Assembly: GCA_964017045.1 (NCBI GenBank)
Contig: OZ024802.1
Location: 27,220,293 to 27,284,292 of the forward strand
Source: Omphiscola glabra
Taxonomy: Eukaryota; Mollusca; Gastropoda; Lymnaeidae
Direction of reading: 5' to 3'
DNA length: 64,000 nt
In this document: one piece after another, positions 35,019 to 48,100 of the stretch
Position numbering within the stretch: position 1 is the stretch's first letter
Layout of the letters: the number at the start of each line of letters is the position of its first letter
Notes under the pieces: model-generated
Database searches by the model: none
Told to the model about the DNA's origin: nothing
What the model saw: only the letters and a program-made list of their open reading frames with translations
Made by a program: the position numbers and the translations under genes

Positions 35019-35983
35019 GACAAAGAGATGGGATTGTGTTTTAAGCCAAGTGATCTTATCAAGACCCACAGCAACTCTTTATCTGGCTTGGTCTAATCTG
35101 TCCAGAGCCGTGGCGTGACTTTTGAAGCCCCCCTGCCACCTTTAATAAAAAAAATTGGGTTAAAAATTAGCATTCACCAAAATAGCCCCTGTAATGGTTC
35201 AGGACTCCCATAGTAAAGGATTTATAAAGCCCCCCCCCCTCCCCCCGTGCCTCGTCACAAACTTCCTGATTTTTTAAAACCAACACAAAGTGATATGAAA
35301 TTTTGTTAAGAAGAATGTATCTTTTAAATTATTATTAGAATTAGATCTTACACCCCATCACATTGTTTCTACTCTCTACGGCCTTAGTCAGGTTTTGTTG
35401 GGTTTCACAGATAACCAATTTTTTTTTTTTTTTTTTTTTAAATAATTATAGTGACATTAACGTTCCTTTCATATTAAAAGATTTCTTTTAATTTTAAGCA
35501 GTTTTAAAACTAAAAGTGGGCACAAAACAGTTTAAGGAATCGACACTTTTTCATTGATACCGCTTTCATCAATACACACGGTATGTATCGGCACCTTTGA
35601 TACTTTTTTTTTTTTTTTAAATTAAAAAAAAAAATTTAAAGGGATTTTTCCGAGTAACTTTCGACAATTTTATGTCTTGTCCCGGTGCACTTGCATAGCT
35701 CTGGCAAGTGTAGCAGGTCGGGGAATAATCATTAAAAAGGTACACGCGGGGTGCTTTGTGGAAGGGGACAGCAAAAGGGGCTAGGTTCGTCCCGGGTGGC
35801 ACTAACACTAGCTACGCCACTGCTTGCGAACGCTAAATAAGTTCTTTATTATTATTATTTTTTTAAGTCGGTAAATTTGAGGAATAAAAATACACTGATT
35901 ACCTGGCAACTGCCTCAGGACTGCCTGTCCTGCCAATGAAAAGTAATAAAGAATGCCCCCCCCCCTTTTTTTTTTATTTAAAA
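35019..35983. other. Noncoding stretch with possible transposon end
   Basis: The motif gctacgccactg at 35811-35822 matches the right terminus of the MITE at 36457-36642, but no left end is visible. Poly-T and poly-C tracts are present. Confidence 0.45.
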
Positions 35984-36179
35984 CAGCGATTCTCAACCTT
36001 TCTATTACCGCGACCCCTTAATACAGTTCCTTGCGATGTGGCGACCCCCAACTACAAAATTATTTTCGTTCCTACTTCATTACGATAAAGTATATGTGTT
36101 TTTCGATGGTGTTGGCAACCCCTGTGAAAGGGTCGGTCGACCCCCAAAGGGGTCGCGACCCACAGGTTGAGAACGGCTG
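35984..36179 (-). mobile_element. SPIN-type non-autonomous hAT element (copy C)
   Basis: Reverse-oriented copy of 196 bp: cagcgattctcaacc at the left and ggttgagaacggctg at the right, with tttttcgatggt and ggggtcgcgaccc inside. Flanking octamers atttaaaa and ccctaaaa share their last five bases, a decayed target duplication. Confidence 0.87.
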
Positions 36180-36456
36180 CCCTAAAATATTAGGTGTGTG
36201 AAGTAAAAATTCTAGGACAAGGATTCTTGTCTTTTTCACGGCACTGCACCCCTTCTCAAGTTAAAAACCTTGTCCACGACCCCCTCACCCAAATTATACA
36301 GTAATACAATTTTTAAAATGATATTAATTAAATGATTTAGTTATTGTCGTTTAATTTAACTAATTTAATTTCTAGAAACAAGAAACACATTTTTACCAAT
36401 GTAAGATTAACAACTAGCAACGGCAGCAAATACTAATTTTCTGGGTGTTCCCGCAC

Positions 36457-36642
36457 CAGTGGCGTAGTGAGGGGGGGCAAGGGGACATCATGCCCCGGGC
36501 GCTACTCACAAAGGGGCGCCAAATGGTATATTTTACTATAATATTGTATGGTTTTCGAATAGGGGGGAGGCGCTAAAAAGGTATTGGGGGGCGCTAAAAA
36601 GGTATTGTGCCCCGGGCGCGAGTTAAGCTCGCTACGCCACTG
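36457..36642. mobile_element. hAT-type MITE with perfect 8-bp target duplication
   Basis: A 186-bp element runs from cagtggcgtagtgag to ctcgctacgccactg. It is flanked on both sides by TCCCGCAC (36449-36456 and 36643-36650). Subterminal gccccgggcgc copies are also inverted. It has no coding capacity. Confidence 0.88.
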
Positions 36643-39600
36643 TCCCGCACCTCAGTGGGTGCTTTGACCCCTGGTTAAGATAATGGGTAATGTTTTTGAC
36701 AAAGGTGCAGTAATTTGATCATGGGAGGGGAATTTTATAATGGTTTGTTTTAAAGACGGTAGTGGACAAAGAGATTTTTTATAAGGCATACTGGGTGTGT
36801 TGCAGAGGTTTGTGACGTTATATTTGAGGGGGGGGGGGGGGCTAAGTTTTTGTGAAAATAAATGGGGGGGGGGAATCATGTGAAGTTATTTATAGATGGC
36901 TCCTTGGGACTTTGGATCTATGAATTTATGGATCTAATTGCTTTCTATCAGAATTTTAAGTTAAACAATTTATCTCCAAAATTGTGGAAATAATCGAAAT
37001 TTAGGAATAATTATGATAAATTCTTAATCTTATGGTTTTTAATTTTTTTAAATTTATTACCACCATGAGTCATGAGAAAAAAGTTACCAGTTGGATGCTA
37101 GTGTCAATTCGTACAATCGAATTTAGAGTTGATGTGACTAACTAGTCCAGAGATTTAACATTTAATATGCAGACAGCAGGCATGCTTAAAAACATTTAAA
37201 TTTCATTATTTTGTTGTTATGAATTTTGTAATGCAGTGTAATCCTGCAGTTGGTGTAAATATTATTTATTTGTGTAAACGGGGTCATGGCCTAAGCGTAT
37301 ACTATACTATATTGTATGTATGAAATTTCAGATAAACTCAGTTGGGATTATCTTATAGAATAGAAAATAGATGATAAAATATTCATATATTAGAGTTACA
37401 TGTTCATATTTTAAATATGTAGCCTACATGAATAAAATTCTCATACTCCTAAACTTTCCATATTCTGTATAACTTCATAAACAAAAAATTATATTGTTTA
37501 AAAAAAACAACACACATTTTAATTTGTTTCTCAATGAACTCAATGTGATCTTTATTTTGTTGTCATTATTAAAGGTTTTTTGATTTTCATGTGTGTATTT
37601 TATTTACATTTTTTTTTTCCCCTTCAAATTACATTGTAAGGCTAAGGCAGCCCATTTGAACACTCAGAACTTTAAAAGATCTTATTTAAAACATAGTAAA
37701 TGGACAATGAACCATTATATCCTCAACATGCATTTATACCTCAACCTTTTTCTTGTCTTAAGAGGAATGAGACTAAGAAGAAAAAAAGGAAGATCCAATT
37801 AATTTATCAAATAATGAACCTTACTACTAATGCTAGTAAAATAGTTCATTTCATCTATATAATTTATTACCATATATTTATTAATTAAATGATATGTATT
37901 AATATTATTATTCATATCTGTTACGAAGTAGAGTGCATACCATTCCACCACACATATTTATATTGTTATTTTGAGTTAAAATATATTATTATTATTACTA
38001 CAAAAACAAAAAAAAACAAGTAAAAAATAAATATAAAAAAACAACAACTAAATGAGAGTTTCTCAAATGGTATTCAATAGCAATGACAAAGTAAGTGCGG
38101 AGTCATTATCACCAAAATAATGCTGAAGATTGCTGAACAATAAATATTTCACATGAAATAGTTTTGAATTTTTTTTTAAATACTTAAAGGCGGAATGAGG
38201 TCAGTAAAGTCTCCCCCAAAAATTGAGAACCTGAAGTGAACATAGGAAAGTTTGATCAGGGCTGTTTGGATATTACTTTTTATATTCATCCAGCTGTCTT
38301 TGGGAAAACAAAATGAAATCATAATTTGTTGATTATATTATCAAGTTATAATAATTATATTATGTATAATCTCCATACCCTCACTATTATACTTTTCTAA
38401 TACCCTTATCTTTTTATCTATTTGATAGCTGTTAAAATATTAAAATCTTGTGAATTCGAAAGTTTAAAAAGTGTAAATTTGTACATTGGAAATGAAAAAT
38501 AAATGATTGAATTTAATTATATGAAAGTGAAAGGGCCTAAATATTAATTTTTTTAATGAAAATTAATATTTTTTTTTTGGTTTGTTAAAGGAAAACAATT
38601 TTTTAAAGTGTGATCTTACAGGAAATTGGGGGAAGGCAATTTTACAATGAATCATTTTTTATTATAATATTAAACTTATAAAAAATTATAAGCACTTGTA
38701 AATAGTGAAAATTTACTTATAAATGCAATGAACACTTATAAAAGAAATAATTGGAAATTTAAGAGATACTTGGACATGTTCTTAAATGTCCCAGATAATT
38801 TCATCTGCTGTACTCCTGTAGCTAACTGAATGACAACTGACTTTTTAATCTCACAGAGCAGAAATTTAACTTAATTTTATTCACATAAAACAGACACAAA
38901 GTATTGGGATAGATTTAGGGTTAGGGTTATAACTTTGAACACATATTACCTTCAGTGGCATTCTATGTGAGTGTCATCATAAGATATTTGACCTGGGTTT
39001 GAACATTCTACAGGTGCAGAATCTTATAATATTATTTAAAAACTGCATTTTGCACCATTTTGAGAAAAAGCGTTAAGTTATGTAACTGCCACAGATTATA
39101 ACTAAGGTCAGTTCCAATCCATCTTTTTTGCCCCGAAGCCATACATATATATATATATAGGCCTATATATATATACAGTAATCTATCTAAGATCTACATC
39201 CTCATTTCTTTGACTGCCCATTTCTATATTTTATTGTTGCATCATATAATTATCAAGGACACACTCACTGTATTTATTGATATTTAAAAAATGGCTGTTT
39301 TTTTCTGTTTAATTTATTTAAGTATCAACTAAAATTATATAATATTGTATGTTTTTTGTCCCTGTTAACTTGCATAGTTATTATATACAGATATGCAAAG
39401 CTAACTGCATTTATAACATATTGTTGACAATGTTGATGTGAACAATCACTCATACCAGTACCAGACATCTATATGCTTAGTTACATTAACCGGTGTGTTT
39501 ACTGTTAATTATGTGACAATTCTTTTTTTTTTAAAATTAATTACATAGCCTACAGGTTTATGTAGTCTTAAACCTTTGCTATCAGATGGTCTTTTCTATC

Positions 39601-39760
39601 TTGAACAATTGTTGCTATTTATTTGTATTAAAGTTGGCCTATTTATTTGTATGCATATTATTTAATTTGTTTTCTTTGTCCTACTATAATAAACACTAGA
39701 TTTTAAATATTTGGGGAAGAACCGTAAAATACCTCTCCACCCATGTCAGACATCTTAGAA
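36643..39760. other. AT-rich, repeat-poor noncoding stretch
   Basis: Very AT-rich and, unlike the rest of the window, almost free of minisatellites. Short open frames at 37593-37888 have no motif. A G run lies at 36829-36841. Confidence 0.55.
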
Positions 39761-39953
39761 CAGTGGTTCTCAACCTTCCTAACACCGCGACCCATTTATA
39801 CAGTTTCTCGTGTCTTGGCAACCCCCCAACCACAAATTATTTTCGTTCTTCAAAACTGTAGAGTATGTCTCTTTTCCGATGGTCTTAGGCGACCCCTGTG
39901 AAAGCATCGTTCGACCCCCAAAGTGGTCGCAACCCACAGGTTGAGAAACGCTG
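39761..39953 (-). mobile_element. SPIN-type non-autonomous hAT element (copy D)
   Basis: Reverse-oriented, 193 bp, cagtggttctcaacc to ggttgagaaacgctg. The flanking 8-bp duplication TCTTAGAA is perfect (39753-39760 and 39954-39961). Confidence 0.93.
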
Positions 39954-39961
39954 TCTTAGAA

Positions 39962-42081
39962 GTTACCAGTCAGTTGGCAATGACGCAAGATTTAATCAGG
40001 GGAGGGACATGTATGGGCTGACAGAGCTACATGTAGGCCTATAATTTAATCCCTTAAACTAGTAGATGTGATCATCACCACTGACCAATGTATCCAACAG
40101 TTGAAATTCATAGTTCAGACAGCCTCAGTTAATTTGCTTCCATGGGATGATTGTGCCGTATATTAATAGAACTTACTTTCCCCAACAGTCTCAAGTTACG
40201 GATTTCATTATTTTGTTTATATTAAAAGATTTCACTTTTTTCTTCTTCAAAATTTAGATAGGCCATCAGAATAAATTATCAGTACCATTGTACATCCAGC
40301 AGTCTCCATTCTTTTAGCTTGGAAATATCACTTTGAAAGGCAGAGATGAGCCCTTAAAAAAACTTACAAGGAGCAAAGGATAGCAATAATGAAATATGAC
40401 TATAAAATTTTTAAAAACTTATATTACCAAAACAAATATATATAAAATTGTTAGCCCTCATTTACATAAAGGGTGTCATGTTACATTGCTGGCTGGGGAC
40501 CTTTGATGTTTTTTTTGTTTATTCAGATATGTATTCTCCATTTCTCTTGTAACCACATTTGTGTTGAAATGTTTATAAAATATGACATGTGCTGTGAGGA
40601 AATCCAATAAAATCCTAGTCAAAGAAATTCTTTGAAATACTTTGGCAACCTTAAATTACATGACACATTATGACCTCATTATTGCGAGGACTTGGGGAGA
40701 TTTGTTTTCTGTTTTATAAATAAACACTAAGGCACTGATAATCCAGACATAAAAATTCCGGATTGCCTAGTAATAAAAAAAGTTTTCTGCAGAGCCACAA
40801 TCCTCTGATTAGAGTGAAACATTAAGACTTTTTCATAATTAATCATTATATGTACAATACTTTAACTTCAAGTGATACAGTGCTGTAGGTATATTTGGAA
40901 GGATTTATATTATTATTTATGTACAATTTTTCTTTCTAGTTTTCCAGTGAAATAGTCTGAGTGTGGTTCAAGTCTTTAATAATGCAAGCTAATTTGATAT
41001 TTCTATATTTAATTTGCTAAAATGAAAATACCGTCTTGAAAATGGGAATTAAAAAAAAGGCAATGAGCTCAGGGTCAAACCAAAAATTATTCTGGGTTAT
41101 TGATGTCCTACTGAAGTAAAAAAAAAATCCTTGTAAGCCTGATGAACTAACAGAGAATAAATATGTGAGCCTGGTTAACATAAAAAAAAAACGATAGTAT
41201 TTAGGTACAGGTTTTCATTGTGACAAGGAGCTTTTTGTCATTGTGAATATCATAGAAAAGGCCATTAAAAGGATTAGACATTCGTTATCATATAACTTTT
41301 ATGAAAAATTCATTTTCAAGATAGAGATACTTACTTTTATTCACTCAGAGATGTAAATTTAAAAAAACAAACAAAAAAACGAAAGTTTCATTTGAAATAC
41401 AGCATCATAAGCATATTTTAACCCACAACTATGAATTAAATTTTAGCCAAATATATTTTAGATGAGATATTTGTAAATCCATCAAATCTGTGTACCAAAA
41501 GCTCAGCACTGTTGGTTATCAGGAATCTACCATATGATGAAGAGTTTTACAAATTTGAATTAGCAAAAAATTGCTGACACTGTTAAAAAGCAATGTAAGA
41601 AAAAAAATCTCCTTCATATCAGGGGTTGTACTATCTTTTGGTCATCATTTAACTGATCTGTTTCTTATATCAAATGGTTGTTTTTAAAATTCTGAAAGTT
41701 TAAAAAACATACAGCTTCATTTTTAAATAACTCTAGTCTAAATTTCATTGCAAATAGTTGACAGCTGTTAGTTAACAACTGTAGTGTTGTTATATATACC
41801 ACTATGAAATTACTGTACAATTTGTTGTTAAGAAGCTACTATGTTACAGACATGAGAAAATTGTGGAGAACATTTTACCTGTTTCCAGGTGTGAACATGT
41901 CCTTTGTGAATTTCATCTACCAACACATAATCATTATGAATAGTCTTAGCTTAAATGGTAAACATATCTTAGATCAAGCTGTAGACAACAGTGATCAGTA
42001 CACGCCATAAACAAAAGAAATAAACATTTCATAACTTAACTAAGCCTTGCTCTTTTTTTTGTATTAATACTTATTTTGAAG
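39962..42081. other. AT-rich noncoding stretch
   Basis: No gene, array or element ends are recognised. The small frame at 41804-42010 lacks any motif. Confidence 0.55.
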
Positions 42082-43588
42082 CTGACATATGGGAGAGATG
42101 GTTTGACTCAAGCCGACATATGGGAGAGATGGTTTGACTCAAGCCGACATATGGGAGAGATGGTTTGACTCAAGCCGACATATGGGAGAGATGGTTTGAC
42201 TCAAGCCGACATATGGGAGAGATGGTTTGACTCAAGCCGACATATGGGAGAGATGGTTTGACTCGAGCCGACATATGGGAGAGATGGTTTGACTCGAGCC
42301 GACATATGGGAGAGATGGTTTGACTCAAGCCGACATATGGGAGAGATGGTTTGACTCAAGCCGACATATGGGAGAGATGGTTTGACTCGAGCCGACATAT
42401 GGGAGAGATGGTTTGACTCGAGCCAACATATGGGAGAGATGGTTTGACTCAAGTCGACATATCGGAGAGATGGTTTGACTCGAGCCGACATATGGGAGAG
42501 ATGGTTTGACTCAAGCCGACATATGGGAGAGATGGTTTGACTCGAGCCGACATATGGGAGAGATGGTTTGACTCAAGCCGACATATGGGAGAGATGGTTT
42601 GACTCAAGTCGACATATGGGAGAGATGGTTTGACTCAAGCCGACATATGGGAGAGATGGTTTGACTCGAGCCGACATAAGGGAGAGATGGTTTGACTCGA
42701 GCCGACATATGGGAGAGATGGTTTGACTCGAGCCGACATATGGGAGAGATGGTTTGACTCTAGCCGACATATGGGAGAGATGGTTTGACTCAAGTCGACA
42801 TATGGGAGAGATGGTTTGACTCGAGCCAACATATGGGAGAGATGGTTTGACTCGAGCCGACATATGGGAGAGATGGTTTAACTCAAGCCGACATATGGGA
42901 GAGATGGTTTGACTCAAGCCGACATATGGGAGAGATGGTTTGACTCGAGCCGACATATGGGAGAGATGGTTTGACTCAAGCCGACATATGGGAGAGATGG
43001 TTTGACTCAAGCCGACATATGGGAGAGATGGTTTGACTCGAGCCAACATATTGGAGAGATGGTTTGACTCAAGCCAACATATGGGAGAGATGGTTTGACT
43101 ATGAATTCAAGCCAACATATGGGAGAGATGGTTTGACTCAAGCCGACATATGGGAGGATGGTTTGACTCAAGCCGACATATGGGAGAGATGGTTTGACTA
43201 TGAACTCAAGCCAACATATGGGAGAGATGGTTTGACTATGAACTCAAGCCAACATATGGGAGAGATGGTTTGACTATGAACTCAAGCCAACATATGGGAG
43301 AGATGGTTTGACTATGAACTCAAGCCAACATATGGGAGAGATGGTTCGACTATGAACTCAAGCCGACATAAGGGAGAGATGGTTTGACTATGAACTCAAG
43401 CCGACATATGGGAGAGATGGTTTGACTATGAACTCAAGCCAACATATTGGAGAGATGGTTTGACTATGAACTCAAGCCGACATATGGGAGAGATGGTTTG
43501 ACTATGAACTCAAGCCAACATATGGGAGAGATGGTTTGACTATGAACTCAAGCCGACATATGGGAGAGATGGTTCGACTATGAACTCT
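42082..43588. repeat. 1.5-kb minisatellite: 31-bp units then 38-bp units
   Basis: About 32 copies of a 31-bp unit containing gccgacatatgggagagatg (42082 to about 43080). They are followed by about 13 copies of a 38-bp derivative in which tatgaac is added between gact and tcaag. Copies differ mainly at gccgac/gccaac/gtcgac and caag/cgag. The long minus-strand frames are a product of the 93-bp (3 x 31) open period. Confidence 0.95.
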
Positions 43589-45124
43589 TGTAATGAAAGT
43601 CACGTTTCACTAAAATTCCTTGTAGTTTGAACTTTAATTTATCACAACTTGTCTGTGTTTCACGATATTCATAATCATTGAACAGTTTAAGTCTAAAGTC
43701 TAATCCCTTGATGTCTAGACCTTAAAGTTTGTGATCAATGAAACTTTTATCAAAAGCACAGAGCACTTGCCATTTTGGATTTTGTTGCGCAGAAATACAA
43801 GTCACTCTACTTTTACCCTGTTGTTCAAAACTCAAAGTAGAGACCAAAAAAAAAAAAACCACAAAACAAAACCACAACAGTGTTTTAAAAACTAATTTTA
43901 ATGTAAAGACATTTCAAACATCACAATGAGTTATCGATTTATACATTGGAAACTGAATCTGTGTCAGAGAGTAGATCTTTTGGTCTAGCTGCATATTACC
44001 TGACAGCTAATGTTTAGGATAGCAGTATCTGGTTAGAAGAAAGGCCATTGACGATTAAAACAACAAAACAACAAATAATAAACAAAGCTTTAAAATGGCC
44101 ACCTCCCCTTGTAGTTTTGACTTCTCTCCCCTCATAGTTCTGTCCCTTCCATTTTAACACTTGGAGATGCACTTCATTTCTGTTATATATATATATAAAA
44201 GCAGCACGCACACAAAGTATGTGATATGTTGCTCAAGTCTTAAGCATGGTTGACTTCTTAGAGTAGAGCAATTAAGTTCCTAAAGTTCTTATAATGTTGA
44301 AAAATGAAGTTATTTGTTTATACTAAGAGCATTAAAACAATGCCTTGCCACAACTCTCTCAGACACAAATCCATTCCTTAAAAAATTTGGTGAATATCTT
44401 GTATACAGTTATTCGTTGCGACATTCACACGTGTTTACTGCCCAAAAGATATCTCGTTGACTCAAGAAAATCCATATGCTGGCGCTCTTCCATTTACTAA
44501 CTTAACAAAAAAGAAAACGAGTGAAAAATAATTGGTGGTTGAAAAAAAAAACCAACCTTTCTAAGAAATAGATCACAGAGCTCTTTACTTGGTATATTTT
44601 TTACACAAGATAAATCTACTGTCAACAGTTTCTCTCAGTCAACATTCAAACACATCTTCATCGCAAACAGCCAAGACAGCAGCAGCACTGAAACTGTTAT
44701 GACGAGCCTGTCTTGCCAGGTTCTCCTGTTAGGAGTCAAAGTTAAATGGATGCTGCACTGATGAGCAGGCTCTATTCTGGGCCGGCCTTAGGCAAAAATT
44801 TTGAAAAATACCCTTCCCCCCCCTCACTTTCTCAATCAGATACTATTCCACGAAGGCATTCTTTGTTATATTTGCTATAAAACATGAATATTACATAAGA
44901 TCTATTATTACTTGCTGTGACTCCCACTCACCCCATCCACTACCTATCCTGACCCCCCATCCCCCTCCCCATTTCCCCAATTTACTGTCAGATAATGGTT
45001 AGAGTTGGCCCTGTTTTCAAAACCCCAAACAAAAAAAAATCATCACAACAGCTGCTCTCTGTTGAAAATATTCAATGAAGAAGTCAGGCACAAGTTGGGC
45101 TCCAGGTAGTGGTTAATTGTAGCT
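43589..45124 (-). other. Downstream region of SAMM50, likely includes its 3' UTR
   Basis: Begins right after the SAMM50 stop on the minus strand. No AATAAA is visible near the stop, so the transcript end is unknown. A possible old transposon with ggccggccttagg and agagttggccctg ends occupies about 44777-45015. Confidence 0.4.
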
Positions 45125-48100
45125 CTACAAAAACTGAATTCCTATACCAAACTGTAGACCGGAATTGGCCCTGGAATACAAACATAGATCACATAATCAT
45201 TCAACCCCAGTCCAAAAGTTTGGATAGCTTTACTCAAGTTAGGAGAAAAAAGTTTGGATAGCTTTACTCAAGTTAGGAGAAAAAAGTTTGGATAGCTTTA
45301 CTCAAGTTAGGAGAAAAAAGTTTGGATAGCTTTACTCAAGTTAGGAGAAAAAAGTTTGGATAGCATGGAAATTTAGTACTTCAGCTATAATGCAAGCCCA
45401 TTAATGAGTGGACGTGAGTTAATCTACAAGTTGGGACATTTCTTTACCTGTTTAAGCTATAAAGAAAAGTACATAGCATTTGCTTGGCTTCAATTCAGCA
45501 GAGGTATAAAAACATTTAACTGCAGTAACTTGTGATATAAATACTCTCTATGACTTACTTATCTCCCTTCTGTATCCTCATTGGTACAACGTAGTTGAGT
45601 TCCAGACGGGCATTTCTTCCCATGCACAGAACAATGCCTGCACCGTAAGACCACCGCAGGGTGGTGGCCAGGTACTGAAAAGATTTGGATAAATTACCTG
45701 GGGAAAAAAAAAGAATACTATATGTATATTTTATAATAATTAGTTAGGCTTGGGGTAGGCGGTAGTGATAATAATTTTTCCCTGAAGCAGTGTTCAATAA
45801 GAAGTTATTAGAGTTTTTTTTTTTTAATATGCACTACACAAAGGCACCCTGGGGGTCCCTGGCTTACACCCAGGATCGCTGGGATATATTACAAGATAGT
45901 AATTTCCAATTCCCGACATCTGGTGCACACCATTAACTTATTCAGTAAATAACTGTTTGGGCCCCGCACTTTCATAGGCCCCGCCCCAAATTTATTTTCT
46001 AATACAAAATCTTAATTTTCACTTATTATCCTTATCCTCTACCCAGGATGGGCCCAGCGTAATCCGTTTCGCATAGGGCCCCGCAATTGTTAGGGTCGGC
46101 CCTGCTAACAATGATCTATATATGCTGCTTTCTGGTAATGAAAACCAGTACATGTTTCATAAATATATTTTTTACCTAATCCTTCAATAAAAATTTTTAA
46201 AAAATTGCTACTTCTCAGTGTAATTGCTTGAATTTGACAAAAGGTGCCATTTTGAAAATCTGAATTTATCAAGGATGCTGAGAAATTAAAAAGTTTTGAA
46301 ACAACTTGACTAAACTAGTTTGGGAACCACTGAGCTCAAACCACCAGACAAGGCTAATGCCAAGGTAAAGCAGCTGAGTTCAACTTACTAAAGTCCATGT
46401 TGCCCAGGTTGCCAGCATTGATGAAGAAATGGGTCTTGAAGAGATCGCCAAACCTGCCCTTGCCTGGCCTGAAGGGTAAGGGACTGTAGATGTGCGCAGC
46501 CGCCAGCCAGTAAGATTCAGCTCCCAGGGCGTTTTCTGCAGCATTGGGGAAGGTTTCATATTAATATTTTCATTTAACTTTCAAACAAAGCCTGTGATCA
46601 ATTACCAACTAATAAATAAGATTAACTTTAAAAAAAATTTTTTTAAATTTTCAATAAAAACTAAAAAATTGACACTTTGGCATTTGAAATAATTTGGTAA
46701 GAAATTAAAATCTCTGTACTGCTGGCTCACCATGACTGTGGGGGCCACAGCCCCTCATACTGAACCCCCTCAAAGTCAATGGACCCCCTAAAAAGAATTT
46801 GTCACTGATTGAAATGGATGCCCGGGGGTCCAATGTCCTCATGATTCCTCCTGCCAGCGACAACTGGAATATCTGCAGTGCGGATTATAATGAGTCTTAG
46901 AAAAAATAAAATCAAAATTTTTGCAGGATATTACATTAACAACAAAAAAAGCCTGCATAAACTTAATTCAGAAGCTAAACTATTTCAAAGGTTGTGAGTT
47001 TTCATGAAGTCAAGCGCAGAGCTTTTTATCCCTTTGTCAAAGTTTTACCCAAATTCTGTGACCCAATTTTGAACGCTGAAATAAAAGTTTTTCCAAATTC
47101 CGTGACCCAATTTTGAACACTGAAATAAAAGTTTTTCCAAATTCTGTGACCCAATTTTGAACACTGAAAGTGTTCATGGATTATCACACATGTTTATAAT
47201 AACTGTAAAACCAGGAAACGGACTGAAACATTTTGAATGAATTATCTAAACATAAAATCATGCTAACTGAGAGAAATAGAGCAAGCTTGTAGAGAATTGT
47301 AACACATGTGTAAAAAATGCTCCACTGACTGTGTCCAATGGGAGAGATGTGTTCCACTGAAATGTCCCATCCTGTTTGGCATACTCCACATTACCACCAA
47401 GACCGGCATATTCCTGTCAACAGAATACACAGTTTTATAACAATGCACACTTTGAATTTATTTATTTAAAAAAAAAAAAAGAGAAGATCTGTGGTTTACA
47501 AAGCAGAGTTTTCCAGATGACCAATTTATGAGACTTCATTTGCAAGGCTTGTGAGTGGCATGGGGGTACCCAGTCACTGTGAGTGGCATAGGGGTACCCA
47601 GTCAGGATTGAAGTTCTGACCAAATGGTTGGGACCCCATCATCATTTATAATAGGCACTGCTTGAAATAATCTCTGGAAAATTGACATACCCAAAGTTAA
47701 AAGAAATATTATAACTCTAGTACAGTAATTGTTTTTCTGTATAAAAATAAATTATTTCATGTTTTTTGGTTTTTAACATGTTATGAACTCAATTTTATTT
47801 TTAAAACCTTTTTAAACGGAGCCTATTTGGAGTGTCAGTGCCACGAAGATGTAGCCCTTTTAACAAGCTAGGCACTCATATTGCAAAAAAAAAAAAAAAA
47901 ATTAAATAAACCAATTACTTTACAAAAATAAAGCTATATATATTCTTGTAGGGCACTGAATAAACTAATATGATCTTTATGAATCAAACTGAAATCTCAA
48001 CATTAAATCGGATGAGATATCCTCATTTGCATAATTTATCCCTGCAATTTTTTCTTTACACTTATAATAAACATGTCTTCCTTGCAGAATTAAAAATGTT

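Noticed and set aside
34593..35074. Minus-strand hydrophobic repeat frame (SSLFVLSIAI), looking like a membrane protein
   Set aside because: It follows exactly from a 30-bp minisatellite. The same DNA gives another hydrophobic frame, and no real protein family is matched.
38925..38945. Telomere-like tagggttagggtta
   Set aside because: Only two units. Too short to be an interstitial telomere.
42201..43049. Minus-strand frames with 31-residue repeats
   Set aside because: 31-bp units read through all three phases. No independent coding evidence.
44640..44760. Candidate last exon of SAMM50 (minus-strand frame after an acceptor-like ctaacag)
   Set aside because: It does not resemble the SAMM50 C-terminus. 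The exon at 45125-45170 gives [11 protein letters not shown] in correct phase.
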